From G963674665 sp964609625 (GTDB taxonomy: Bacteria; Desulfobacterota; Desulfovibrionia; Desulfovibrionales; Desulfovibrionaceae), in the NCBI GenBank assembly GCA_964609625.1, contig CAZSRS010000032.1:1-51553 (forward strand): 51,553 nucleotides of DNA, read 5' to 3'. The position numbers were made by a program, and so were the translations under genes. Below the pieces are notes generated by a model. That model ran no database searches. It worked only from the letters and a program-made list of their open reading frames with translations, and was not told the DNA's origin. Position 1 is the stretch's first letter, and each line of letters starts with the position of its first letter. This document shows positions 26,186 through 33,144 of this stretch, piece by piece.

Positions 26186-26617
26186 ATGGAATCCTCGATA
26201 TTCTGGCTGCTCATAGGCCTCACTGTCACGGAATTCGTGCTCCTGGCCGTGGTTCTGCTGTTTTTCCGCAGGCTCAAGCGCTCTGAAAACCTGCTCGACG
26301 CGTTGCAACAACGCCAACAACAGTTCGTGGCCAAGCTCTCCTTCAGCGCGGAACTCGAGCAGGAACTCGTGGCCACCTTCGAGGAGCGGCAAAAGGAACT
26401 TGCCCAGCTTGAACGGAAACTGGTCCAGCGCGCCGACGAACTCAAGAAACTCCTGGAACGGGCGGAGAAGCTCCCCAACCGATCTCAGCCCCAGGACCCG
26501 AGGCAGATCGTGCTCGACGGTTACAAACGCGGACTGCCCTTGATGGCCCTGGTGCAGACCTCTGGGCTTTCGATGGAGGAGGTCGAGCTTGTGCTCATGC
26601 AGGCGGGGCGTTCCTGA
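26186..26617 (+). CDS. DUF2802-like membrane-anchored coiled-coil protein
   Basis: A 143-residue protein with one N-terminal membrane helix (FWLLIGLTVTEFVLLAVVLLFF). A coiled coil of about 70 residues (QQRQQQFVAKL...LERKLVQRADELKKLLERAE) is followed by a small C-terminal helical motif ending YKRGLPLMALVQTSGLSMEE. That last motif resembles the C-terminus of DUF2802 proteins, which lie next to flagellar and chemotaxis genes in several proteobacteria. Function is unknown. It starts 9 bp after the preceding small gene and lacks a strong ribosome-binding site, suggesting translational coupling. Confidence 0.75.
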   Translation: MESSIFWLLIGLTVTEFVLLAVVLLFFRRLKRSENLLDALQQRQQQFVAKLSFSAELEQELVATFEERQKELAQLERKLVQRADELKKLLERAEKLPNRSQPQDPRQIVLDGYKRGLPLMALVQTSGLSMEEVELVLMQAGRS

Positions 26618-26676
26618 GCTTTTCCCTGTCTTGCAAGAGTTCACGCCCCTGAATCCTTATCCTCAGGCGGATCACC

Positions 26677-27555
26677 ATGCGCGTTTCCGGCTTCGGTACA
26701 GGCTCGAGTCCAGGCTTCGGCAACAAGGACCGGCGGCAGGCGTTTCGCCGCAACCACGCCGTGGGGCAGCGCGTGGTGGGAGTCTTCCGGGGTTGGCACG
26801 AAGAGGGGCTGGCCTGGATCGAGGTGGATGGGCAACCGCTCCTGGCGCACATCGGCGGCAGACCCGAACCCGGGCAACGCATCCTCCTGTTGATCAAGCA
26901 GCTTTTACCGGAAATCCTGCTCCAGGAACTCCCCCCGGAAACGCCTGGGCAGACAATGGGACTGGCCGCCAGTGCCCGTGAATTCTGGGAGGAACGGGGG
27001 CGTTTCGAAGCCTTGTTCCTCGCTTCCGCCTCCGCGCTGGAACAGGAGACAGACCCTGCGGCCCGCGAAAGCCTCTTTCTTGCCATGCTCGGTGACAGCC
27101 CGCCCCTGTCCGCCGCCTACCAGGGCCTGCAGCGTTGCGTGCAGCAGGTCAATCTCCTGCTTGCCGGCAGTGGGGGCGGTGAACTTCTACTCCTGCCCTG
27201 GCTGTTTCCCATGGCCAGGGAGCGGGAGTTCCTGCATCTGCCCCCCGAAGGTTCGAGCCGGGAAATCGGCGAATACGTCCTGGCCTGCGTGTTTCCCCAC
27301 TTGGGGCGCGGCGAAATCCGCATCCTGCACAAGGGCGGCAGGGGGCGCTTCCGACTGTTGCTCGAGCGTCCCGATCTGTTGCCCACGATGCCGCACCTTC
27401 TGGAACCACTGCCACGGGAATTCCGCCACGCCCTGGCCCTGGAACTCGAATTCGGCGGCGTGGGACCGCTCCCGCCAGGACCGCGCACCGTGCTCGCCGC
27501 CATGCTGGCCGTCGAGGCTCGGCAGGTTCAGAGCCGCTTCTCCACCAAGGTTTGA
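26677..27555 (+). CDS. uncharacterised protein at end of flagellar cluster, possibly FliK-related
   Basis: A 292-residue protein I do not recognise with certainty. Residues about 28-85 (VGQRVVGVFRGWHEEGLAWIEVDGQ, then LLAHIGG and GQRILLLIKQL) look like a small beta-barrel. The middle is helical. The region around 215-240 (GRGEIRILHKGGRGRFRLLL) resembles the beta strands of the FliK-type hook-length-control C-terminal domain. AGGCGGA precedes the ATG. Position at the end of the flagellar operon supports a motility role. Assignment beyond that is speculative. The opposite strand downstream begins the transglutaminase operon in convergent orientation, 38 bp away. Confidence 0.75.
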   Translation: MRVSGFGTGSSPGFGNKDRRQAFRRNHAVGQRVVGVFRGWHEEGLAWIEVDGQPLLAHIGGRPEPGQRILLLIKQLLPEILLQELPPETPGQTMGLAASAREFWEERGRFEALFLASASALEQETDPAARESLFLAMLGDSPPLSAAYQGLQRCVQQVNLLLAGSGGGELLLLPWLFPMAREREFLHLPPEGSSREIGEYVLACVFPHLGRGEIRILHKGGRGRFRLLLERPDLLPTMPHLLEPLPREFRHALALELEFGGVGPLPPGPRTVLAAMLAVEARQVQSRFSTKV

Positions 27556-27592
27556 TCACAACTTCAAGCAAAGCATCAAGAACATCCAGGCG

Positions 27593-29587
27593 CTACAAGC
27601 GCCGTACGGCACGTTCCAGTTCGGTTACTCCATCCTCGTGTGCGCCGTGCCCATAGCGCAACAGGGCATAGAGCCGGCTGACACGCTCGATCTCGGCTCT
27701 CAGCTCCGGTTTCGCGGCCTTCAGCCGGCCGGCGTAGTCCCAGGGGCCTTCCCACGGGGAGCGCTGCAGGCCCTTGCGTTGCATCGAGCGGCAGAACCGG
27801 GCGTAGGCTCGTCTGACCCGCGTATCAACGTCCCGTGACAGCAGACGTTGCCAGGCCTGCAGGGGCGAGCCCTTGCGCCAGAGCAGGAGCAGCAGTACGC
27901 CCAGCCCCACGGCCGCGCCCCCCATGCCCGCGGCCAAGAGCACACCCCGCCAGGAACGCATGTTCAGGCCCAGCTGCGTCAGCAGCCGCAGTTGTTTGTA
28001 GTAGCTGTAGTCGAGCACCAGTACTCCCCAATAGTAGTTGGCCGCGTCCCATGCCAGTCTGACGCCGCGGCCGAAGCCCACGGGTTCCTGGAGGCGGGAA
28101 AGGATGCCGCCCAGGCCACGTTGTCCGCTGAGCGCGGCGTACAGCCCCTGCTCCACGCGCTCCGGCGCCACCGCTGCCGTGGGGTCCACACGGAACCAAC
28201 CGTGCCCCTCCAGCCAGACCTCCACCCAGGCGTGTGCCTCGGACTGCCGCACCAGGAGGTAGTTGCCCAGGGGGTTCTCCTCTCCTCCCAGGTAGCCGAT
28301 CACCACCCTGGCCGGGATCCCGGCCGCCCGCAGCAGAAAGGCCGTGGCCGAGGCATAGTTCTCGCAGAAGCCCTCCCGCGAGTTGAACAGGAAGTCGTCC
28401 AGCGTGTCCTGACCCAGGGGCGCGGGGCTCAAGGTGTAGTAGAAGGGCTGCTCGCGGAAATAATCGAGGATACGCAGAACCACGGCGTTGTCGTCCTGGC
28501 CTTGGCCACGCCACTCTCTTGCCAGTTCCCTGGCGCGGGGATTGCCGGCTTCCGGCAATTGCAGACCCAGGGCGCGTTCCCAGTCCGCCAGTGCCCCGGT
28601 GTCATACCGCGTGAAGGAACTGAGGATGTAACGGCGTCGCCTGGTGATGTCGAAGGTCGAGCGCAGGGTGTTGTCTTGCAGCAGGAAAGCGCCCCCTGTC
28701 CCGGTCATGGGCATGTCCAAGGCAAAGAGCCAGCGTTTGCCGTGGGGTTCCAGCATTATGCCGTAGGTTGCGGGATCACGGCCCAAGATCAACCGTCTGG
28801 CCTGGGGCACACCCCCTACCGTCAACCAGCTGCGACCGTCGAAGCGCCAGAGCACGAGACCCCGCCAGTAGCGCAGTGCCGGCGGGGGAATCCCATCACT
28901 GAACGTTGCGCGAAAGGCCACTTCGCGGTTGATGGCCAGATCGCTGATATCACCAGGCGACATGGTATCGCTGAAGCCCGTTTCCGAAATCGTTGCATCG
29001 TACCCGAATATCCCGCCGGGCAGACGCGGGAAGAACAGGAACAGGGCGATGGCCAGGGGGGCCCCTTGTAGCAAGAGTCGGGAGCACAGCCACATTGTCC
29101 TGAAAAAAGGTACGCCGGGGTGCGTCACCAGGGCCAGGGACGTGCCGAACACCAGCACCGCGGCCAGGGAGTATAGGCCCGAGGCGATGCCCTGGTCCAC
29201 GAAGAGGTTGAAAACGATCAAGTAACACGTGAAGAACAGCGTGGTCATGGCATCGCGCTTGGAGCGCATCTCCATGGGCTTGAGTCCGAGCATCACGGCG
29301 AGCAGGGCCACGCCGGTATCCAGGCTGAAGCGCTCCAAAAATGAAAGCAGGGTCAGGGCCACGGCACAGAGCGTGACGCTGTGGCGCGACCGTTGTCCTG
29401 GCATAGTCCAGCCACGGCGTCCGGCCAGGAGCAGGTAGCCCCAGCCGGTCAAGACGAACAGGGTGATCCAGGGCGGCAGGCGTAGCGCATGCGGCAGGTA
29501 GGCCACAACCACGGCTGCGAGCACCGGCTTCACCAACCGCTCCGGGCGCGATGGTCGCCCGCCTTCACGGTTCGGGATTTCAGCCAT
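27593..29587 (-). CDS. TgpA-like membrane transglutaminase (DUF3488 + transglutaminase core)
   Basis: A 664-residue membrane protein. Residues about 15-215 contain several helices of the DUF3488 type (LALVTHPGVPFFRTMW at the end). A periplasmic transglutaminase-like domain follows with the triad C408 (GFCENYASAT), H452 (SEAHAWVEVW) and D468 (FRVDPTAA). A last membrane helix is near 570 and a cytoplasmic DUF4129-like tail follows (ARFCRSMQRKGLQR...GPWDYAGRL). Homologues such as Pseudomonas TgpA occur in MoxR-DUF58-TgpA operons. Here DUF58 overlaps by 8 bp, but no moxR gene is adjacent. ATG 29587 is chosen because it overlaps the DUF58 stop. Substrate unknown. Confidence 0.9.
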   Translation of the reverse strand: MAEIPNREGGRPSRPERLVKPVLAAVVVAYLPHALRLPPWITLFVLTGWGYLLLAGRRGWTMPGQRSRHSVTLCAVALTLLSFLERFSLDTGVALLAVMLGLKPMEMRSKRDAMTTLFFTCYLIVFNLFVDQGIASGLYSLAAVLVFGTSLALVTHPGVPFFRTMWLCSRLLLQGAPLAIALFLFFPRLPGGIFGYDATISETGFSDTMSPGDISDLAINREVAFRATFSDGIPPPALRYWRGLVLWRFDGRSWLTVGGVPQARRLILGRDPATYGIMLEPHGKRWLFALDMPMTGTGGAFLLQDNTLRSTFDITRRRRYILSSFTRYDTGALADWERALGLQLPEAGNPRARELAREWRGQGQDDNAVVLRILDYFREQPFYYTLSPAPLGQDTLDDFLFNSREGFCENYASATAFLLRAAGIPARVVIGYLGGEENPLGNYLLVRQSEAHAWVEVWLEGHGWFRVDPTAAVAPERVEQGLYAALSGQRGLGGILSRLQEPVGFGRGVRLAWDAANYYWGVLVLDYSYYKQLRLLTQLGLNMRSWRGVLLAAGMGGAAVGLGVLLLLLWRKGSPLQAWQRLLSRDVDTRVRRAYARFCRSMQRKGLQRSPWEGPWDYAGRLKAAKPELRAEIERVSRLYALLRYGHGAHEDGVTELERAVRRL

Positions 29588-30590
29588 GGCCTGGTTCCCT
29601 TGGCGTATGATCCTGTGGCGTTGGCGAGAACAGGGCCAACTCGCGCAGGCAGGCCCGCAGGTGCCGCTCCCCGGAATCAGCTGCCAGTGTCCTGCCGGGC
29701 AGGCGAAGGGAAAAAGGCTCTCCGAGTTTTCCAGCCGTGAGTGCCATCTTGCACAGAAGCGAGAGCCGTTCCTCCACAGGGAGCGGAGCCAGTGCCGCGT
29801 AGTCCAACACAAAGGCGCCCCCTGCCAGCCCTTCGAACTCCTTGGTCAGCAACCCCTGCCCCCGTAGCGAAGCCTTCCAGGCGATGCGCTGCATGGCGTA
29901 GCCAGGGACGTATGCCCGCAGGCCGCTGAACTCCTCCACGCCGGGGCCGCCTTGGGTGCCCTGGCCTCCCTTTTTGGGACCGCCATAGGCCCGGTGCATC
30001 GCCACCACACCGGGGGTGGGCGCGGGGTAGACCAGGCAGGCGGCCTCGGTCTCCACGAGCCGCCGTGCCCGGAACAGGCCGAAAGGCTGACGGCTTTCCA
30101 GCAGCACCGGACCGGGGCGCAGTAGACCACGATGCAGTGCTTGTGCCTCAAGCATTACATTAAGGGTTTTAGCGATGGCGAGATCCACACAGAGCGAACC
30201 TGGTCCGGCCAGGCATTGTGCCTCATCCTGAAAACAGACCTCGAGGCCTGGCGTGTCCAGGGGAGACTTCAAGCAATACTCGAACTTGGCCTTTGCGCCG
30301 GCAAAGGCCGGTTGCGCCCGCGTGAACACAATCCCAACGCTCCTGACCTGGGCATGGGTGCGCAGGGTCGCGGCAACGGCCATACCCGTGAGCAGAAAAG
30401 TCAACAAGAATCCGAGGTTGTTGCCGAAGTTGGCGCTGCCAACGAGCATGCCGCAGAGCGTGAGCAGGTACAGCCAGCCATACCGTGTGGGGCGTACCGA
30501 CACGCGTGATCCGCCTCCCCTTGCGTGCGTGCGTGGCCATCTGCGTTCTCCCTGATGGGAAACGTGATCGAGCGTCGCGATTTTCGGCAT
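29580..30590 (-). CDS. DUF58 domain-containing protein
   Basis: A 336-residue protein with two adjacent membrane helices near the N-terminus (YGWLYLLTLCGMLVGSANF, NLGFLLTFLLTGMAVAATL). The DUF58 signature GGPGVEEFSGLRAYVPGYAM, then RIAWKASLRGQGLLTKEF, lies around residue 230. In other bacteria DUF58 proteins are partners of MoxR AAA+ ATPases and transglutaminases. ATG 30590 follows a GGGGG tract; a further in-frame start upstream would overlap the flaG terminator. The stop overlaps the transglutaminase start by 8 bp. No MoxR is in the window, so the ATPase is either elsewhere or not needed. Confidence 0.88.
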   Translation of the reverse strand: MPKIATLDHVSHQGERRWPRTHARGGGSRVSVRPTRYGWLYLLTLCGMLVGSANFGNNLGFLLTFLLTGMAVAATLRTHAQVRSVGIVFTRAQPAFAGAKAKFEYCLKSPLDTPGLEVCFQDEAQCLAGPGSLCVDLAIAKTLNVMLEAQALHRGLLRPGPVLLESRQPFGLFRARRLVETEAACLVYPAPTPGVVAMHRAYGGPKKGGQGTQGGPGVEEFSGLRAYVPGYAMQRIAWKASLRGQGLLTKEFEGLAGGAFVLDYAALAPLPVEERLSLLCKMALTAGKLGEPFSLRLPGRTLAADSGERHLRACLRELALFSPTPQDHTPREPGHG

Positions 30591-30695
30591 TGTACCCCCG
30601 AATGTCGTGCGGCGGTGCTCAGGACCCTGAACATAGCACGGGGCAATGGGCGTTTGCCAGTGCGGATGGCGGTTCCCGTGCCCAGGCCCGGATGT

Positions 30696-30731
30696 GAAAA
30701 AGCCCGGCTCCCTTTGCGGGAGTCGGGCTTT
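30696..30731 (-). terminator. rho-independent terminator after flaG
   Basis: AAAGCCCGGCTCCC pairs with GGGAGTCGGGCTTT across a TTTGC loop, with one G-T mismatch-type pair. On the minus strand the stem is followed by a short T run, so it ends flaG transcription and separates flaG from the DUF58-transglutaminase unit. Confidence 0.85.
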
Positions 30732-30769
30732 CACTGCCCCCGTACAGGCCGCTGGCGCGAAACGAAGAC

Positions 30770-31141
30770 CTATACGGAGCGGTTCAGAAATGCGCCGGCC
30801 ATTTCCTTGAGCGATGAATGCAGCTTGATGAGTTCATCCGGAGGTATCTTGCGCACCACCTTGTCGTTCTCGGTGTTGATCAATTCCACCTGAATGTCGC
30901 CCGATTCCTCGCTGATGGTGTATTTCAGCTCCAGGTCCTGATTGGAGAGCCGTTGCTGCGCCTCCTTGAAGGCCGCGTCCACCTTTTCGCGATCCACTGG
31001 ATGAGACAGCCCGGCCTGCTGCTCCAGCGCATGCCCTGCATGAGGCTCAGGCCCCGCCCTTGCCCGGTCTGACAGCACAGGATGGACCTTGATGGTCGTC
31101 CCTGGGCTCTGACCTTCGATCTTGAATACCTGAGCGTCCAT
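30770..31141 (-). CDS. flaG: FlaG family flagellar protein
   Basis: A 123-residue protein. The C-terminal half has the FlaG pattern: QDLELKYTISEESGDIQVELINTEND in strand-loop-strand form, followed by KVVRKIPPDELIKLHSSLKE. The N-terminal half is hydrophilic. FlaG proteins are small late flagellar products that influence filament length in some bacteria. GGGAGG lies 8 bp before the start. Upstream at 31197-31223 is a near-perfect sigma-28 promoter, so expression should depend on FliA, encoded at 24096-24851. Flagellin genes are not in the window. Confidence 0.88.
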   Translation of the reverse strand: MDAQVFKIEGQSPGTTIKVHPVLSDRARAGPEPHAGHALEQQAGLSHPVDREKVDAAFKEAQQRLSNQDLELKYTISEESGDIQVELINTENDKVVRKIPPDELIKLHSSLKEMAGAFLNRSV

Positions 31142-31196
31142 GCTCTCACCTCCCGTTTGTCTTCCATGAACGCGGGAAAATATTTCTCTGCTTATC

Positions 31197-31223
31197 TTAT
31201 CGACAGTGGTGCGGGAAACTTTA
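31197..31223 (-). promoter_or_regulatory. sigma-28 (FliA) promoter of flaG
   Basis: On the minus strand TAAAGTTT (31223-31216) is followed after 11 bp by GTCGATAA (31204-31197). This matches the enterobacterial sigma-28 consensus TAAAGTTT-N11-GCCGATAA at 15 of 16 positions. It lies about 55 bp upstream of the flaG start codon. Confidence 0.85.
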
Positions 31224-31342
31224 GAGTGGAAATACTGTCTGCGGTGATGGTTTTGAGGGCATCTACCGCGGGAGTGAACACCAATTCCTACTTCACGAGG
31301 GGCGGGAAGACCGACAACCGCCAGGCAACAAGCGTCGGGCTC

Positions 31343-31371
31343 TTGTCAACCCCGGTATCTCGATTTATCGT
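31343..31371 (+). promoter_or_regulatory. candidate sigma-70 promoter of small orphan gene
   Basis: TTGTCA (31343-31348), a 17-bp spacer and TATCGT (31366-31371), placed 54 bp before ATG 31426. The flaG sigma-28 promoter lies on the opposite strand 120 bp away, so this intergenic region fires in both directions. Confidence 0.5.
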
Positions 31372-31425
31372 AAACCCACGAAGGGAGCCGCTTTCCCCCC
31401 GCGGCCAACCGCGTGGATCGAGCAC

Positions 31426-31623
31426 ATGAACGTATACTACTCCTATGGTACGCACCTGGAGCAACCGGTGATGGACGAGGCAGGAACCGTGGACTACCTC
31501 TCGGACTCGCACTCGGGATACACCAACTTGCAACCCGCCACCAAGAGCTTTTATGTCCACCCCGCCACAAGCGGCTATGTCGTGGAGCTGGACACCGGCG
31601 CGGTGATCGATCTGTCGGCCTGA
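31426..31623 (+). CDS. small orphan protein of 65 residues
   Basis: A 65-residue acidic, Tyr- and Ser-rich protein (MNVYYSYGTHLEQPVMDEAG...), not recognised. There is no hydrophobic segment and no Cys. Support for it being real: a good sigma-70-like promoter at 31343-31371, lack of any other gene in the 480-bp space between flaG and the ABC ATPase, and an in-frame composition that looks protein-like (FYVHPATSGYVVELDTGAVIDLSA). Against: only a weak ribosome-binding site (GATCGAG). It stops 8 bp from the convergent ABC ATPase stop. No function proposed. Confidence 0.45.
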   Translation: MNVYYSYGTHLEQPVMDEAGTVDYLSDSHSGYTNLQPATKSFYVHPATSGYVVELDTGAVIDLSA

Positions 31624-31630
31624 TTCCCCT

Positions 31631-32425
31631 TCATTCCCAGACAGGCAGCGGCTCACCCACGCGCCAACCGCACGGTGGGCGCACACCGCACTCCCTGGCA
31701 TGGGGCAGCACCTCCAGAGGGGGGCCGCGGTGCACAAGCCGCCCCCGCACCATGAGACCCAGTTGATCCGTAAGATCCAGCACCGGCTCGAGGTCATGGG
31801 TGGTCAGGACCTGAGTCAAGCCCCGGGCCTTGTTGTCCGCCAGGATGGAGCGCATCTCGCGGATGGCGGGATAGTCCAGGCCGCTGCACGGCTCATCCAG
31901 CAGCAGCACGGCCTGCTCCCAGCCTTTCTCGTCGACGTCTCGGCAACGCTCCTCGCGGGAGAGCAGTGCCGTGGCCAGACAGAGCTTGCGCTTCTGACCG
32001 TGGGACAGGGTATGCACGGGCGCGTCCAGGCAATGCTCCAGTTCGAAGTGCCGGGCCATGGCCGTGACGCGCGGCATGTTCTGGGTATCCCGCCCCCGCA
32101 GACAGAGCAGCAGGTCTTCACGGGGGGTGGGTCCGAGGATCTGCACGTCGGGTTCTTGCAGACACAGGGCGGTGCCCTTGCGGATGGCACGTTCCGCTCC
32201 TGGCGCGCGATGCCCGAGAACCAGAAGTTCACCAGCCGTGGGAGCGGCCAGACCCGCCAGCAGCGAGAGCAGTGTGGACTTGCCGCTGCCGTTGGCACCT
32301 GCCAGACAAAACACCACTCCCCGCGGCATGGAAAAGGAAACGTCGCGCAGGGCAGCCTCGTGCTCGGGATCGCTGCCGGCGTAGGTGAAGCTGAGCCCCT
32401 TGGCTTGAAGCACGGTGCTGGTCAC
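31631..32425 (-). CDS. ECF-type ABC transporter ATP-binding protein (biotin/cobalt class)
   Basis: A 264-residue ABC ATPase. Walker A GANGSGKSTLL, Q-loop LCLQEPDVQIL, signature LSHGQKRKLCLA, Walker B VLLLDEPCSGLD and the switch His (TTHDL) are all present. The Q-loop and LSHGQ signature are those of CbiO/BioM/EcfA proteins. The start is GTG 32425, which overlaps the bioY stop (GTGA), so it is translationally coupled to BioY and likely energises biotin uptake. A transmembrane T-component (BioN) is not encoded next to it. A longer in-frame reading would run inside bioY and is rejected. Confidence 0.9.
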   Translation of the reverse strand: MTSTVLQAKGLSFTYAGSDPEHEAALRDVSFSMPRGVVFCLAGANGSGKSTLLSLLAGLAAPTAGELLVLGHRAPGAERAIRKGTALCLQEPDVQILGPTPREDLLLCLRGRDTQNMPRVTAMARHFELEHCLDAPVHTLSHGQKRKLCLATALLSREERCRDVDEKGWEQAVLLLDEPCSGLDYPAIREMRSILADNKARGLTQVLTTHDLEPVLDLTDQLGLMVRGRLVHRGPPLEVLPHARECGVRPPCGWRVGEPLPVWE

Positions 32426-32994
32426 CGGGGGACGAGCCTCCACTTGTGCAGGCTGCGGGCAGCCAGACAGGCCGCGGCAAGTTTCACGACATCTCCCGGC
32501 AGAAAGGGCAGCATGCCCACGGAAAAGGCCTTGCCCAGACCCGCTTCCATGAGCATGGCCAACCTTGGCACGCCCAGGGCGTAGACGCTGGCGAACCCCA
32601 GAGCCCCGAAGAGCAGCAGCCGCCACCAACCAGGTACATACGAAGTCCTTGTGGAGGCGTCCGCCCCGGCCCTTTGCGTGGCCAGCCCGCCCAGCAAGGC
32701 GCAGGTCACGAACCCCAGCAGATAGCCCCCGGTGGGGCCGAACAGCACGGCCAGTCCGGACCTGCCGCCGGCGAACACCGGCAAGCCCAGCAATCCGGCG
32801 GCCACGTAAAGCAGGATGGCCAGTGCCCCTCGCCAGGGGCCGAGCAGGAATCCGGCCAGCAGCACGAACATGGTTTGCAGCGAGATGGGCACCGGGCCCA
32901 TGGGTATGTGCACGAAGGCGCCCGCCGCGGTAAGCGCGGCGCACAGCGCCATCCAGACCAACGAGTGCAACGGCGAGAGGGGGTTCTGCGTCAT
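32422..32994 (-). CDS. bioY: biotin transporter S-component BioY
   Basis: A 190-residue membrane protein with six hydrophobic segments. BioY hallmarks: FVHIPMGPVPISLQTMFVLLAG near residue 27, LLGLPVFAGGRSGLAVLFGPTGGYLLGF, and a C-terminal GMLPFLPGDVVKLAAA. BioY captures biotin in the inner membrane, alone or with an ECF energy module. AAGGA precedes ATG 32994. It is the first gene of a two-gene operon with the ATPase. The 150-bp gap to the divergent SagB-like gene should hold its promoter; I could not identify a clear BirA site there. Confidence 0.94.
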   Translation of the reverse strand: MTQNPLSPLHSLVWMALCAALTAAGAFVHIPMGPVPISLQTMFVLLAGFLLGPWRGALAILLYVAAGLLGLPVFAGGRSGLAVLFGPTGGYLLGFVTCALLGGLATQRAGADASTRTSYVPGWWRLLLFGALGFASVYALGVPRLAMLMEAGLGKAFSVGMLPFLPGDVVKLAAACLAARSLHKWRLVPR

Positions 32995-33144
32995 GGTGCT
33001 GTCCTTGGCTTCATGGGAGAAAAAGGTGTATGTCCAGGGATACGGGCAGGCGTGGCGCATGTGCCGCGCTACGTCGGGGGTCTTTGTTTCACATGACCAT
33101 GCACCGGTCAAGACGCCTTCGGTACTACAGCTTCAGGAGACGCC

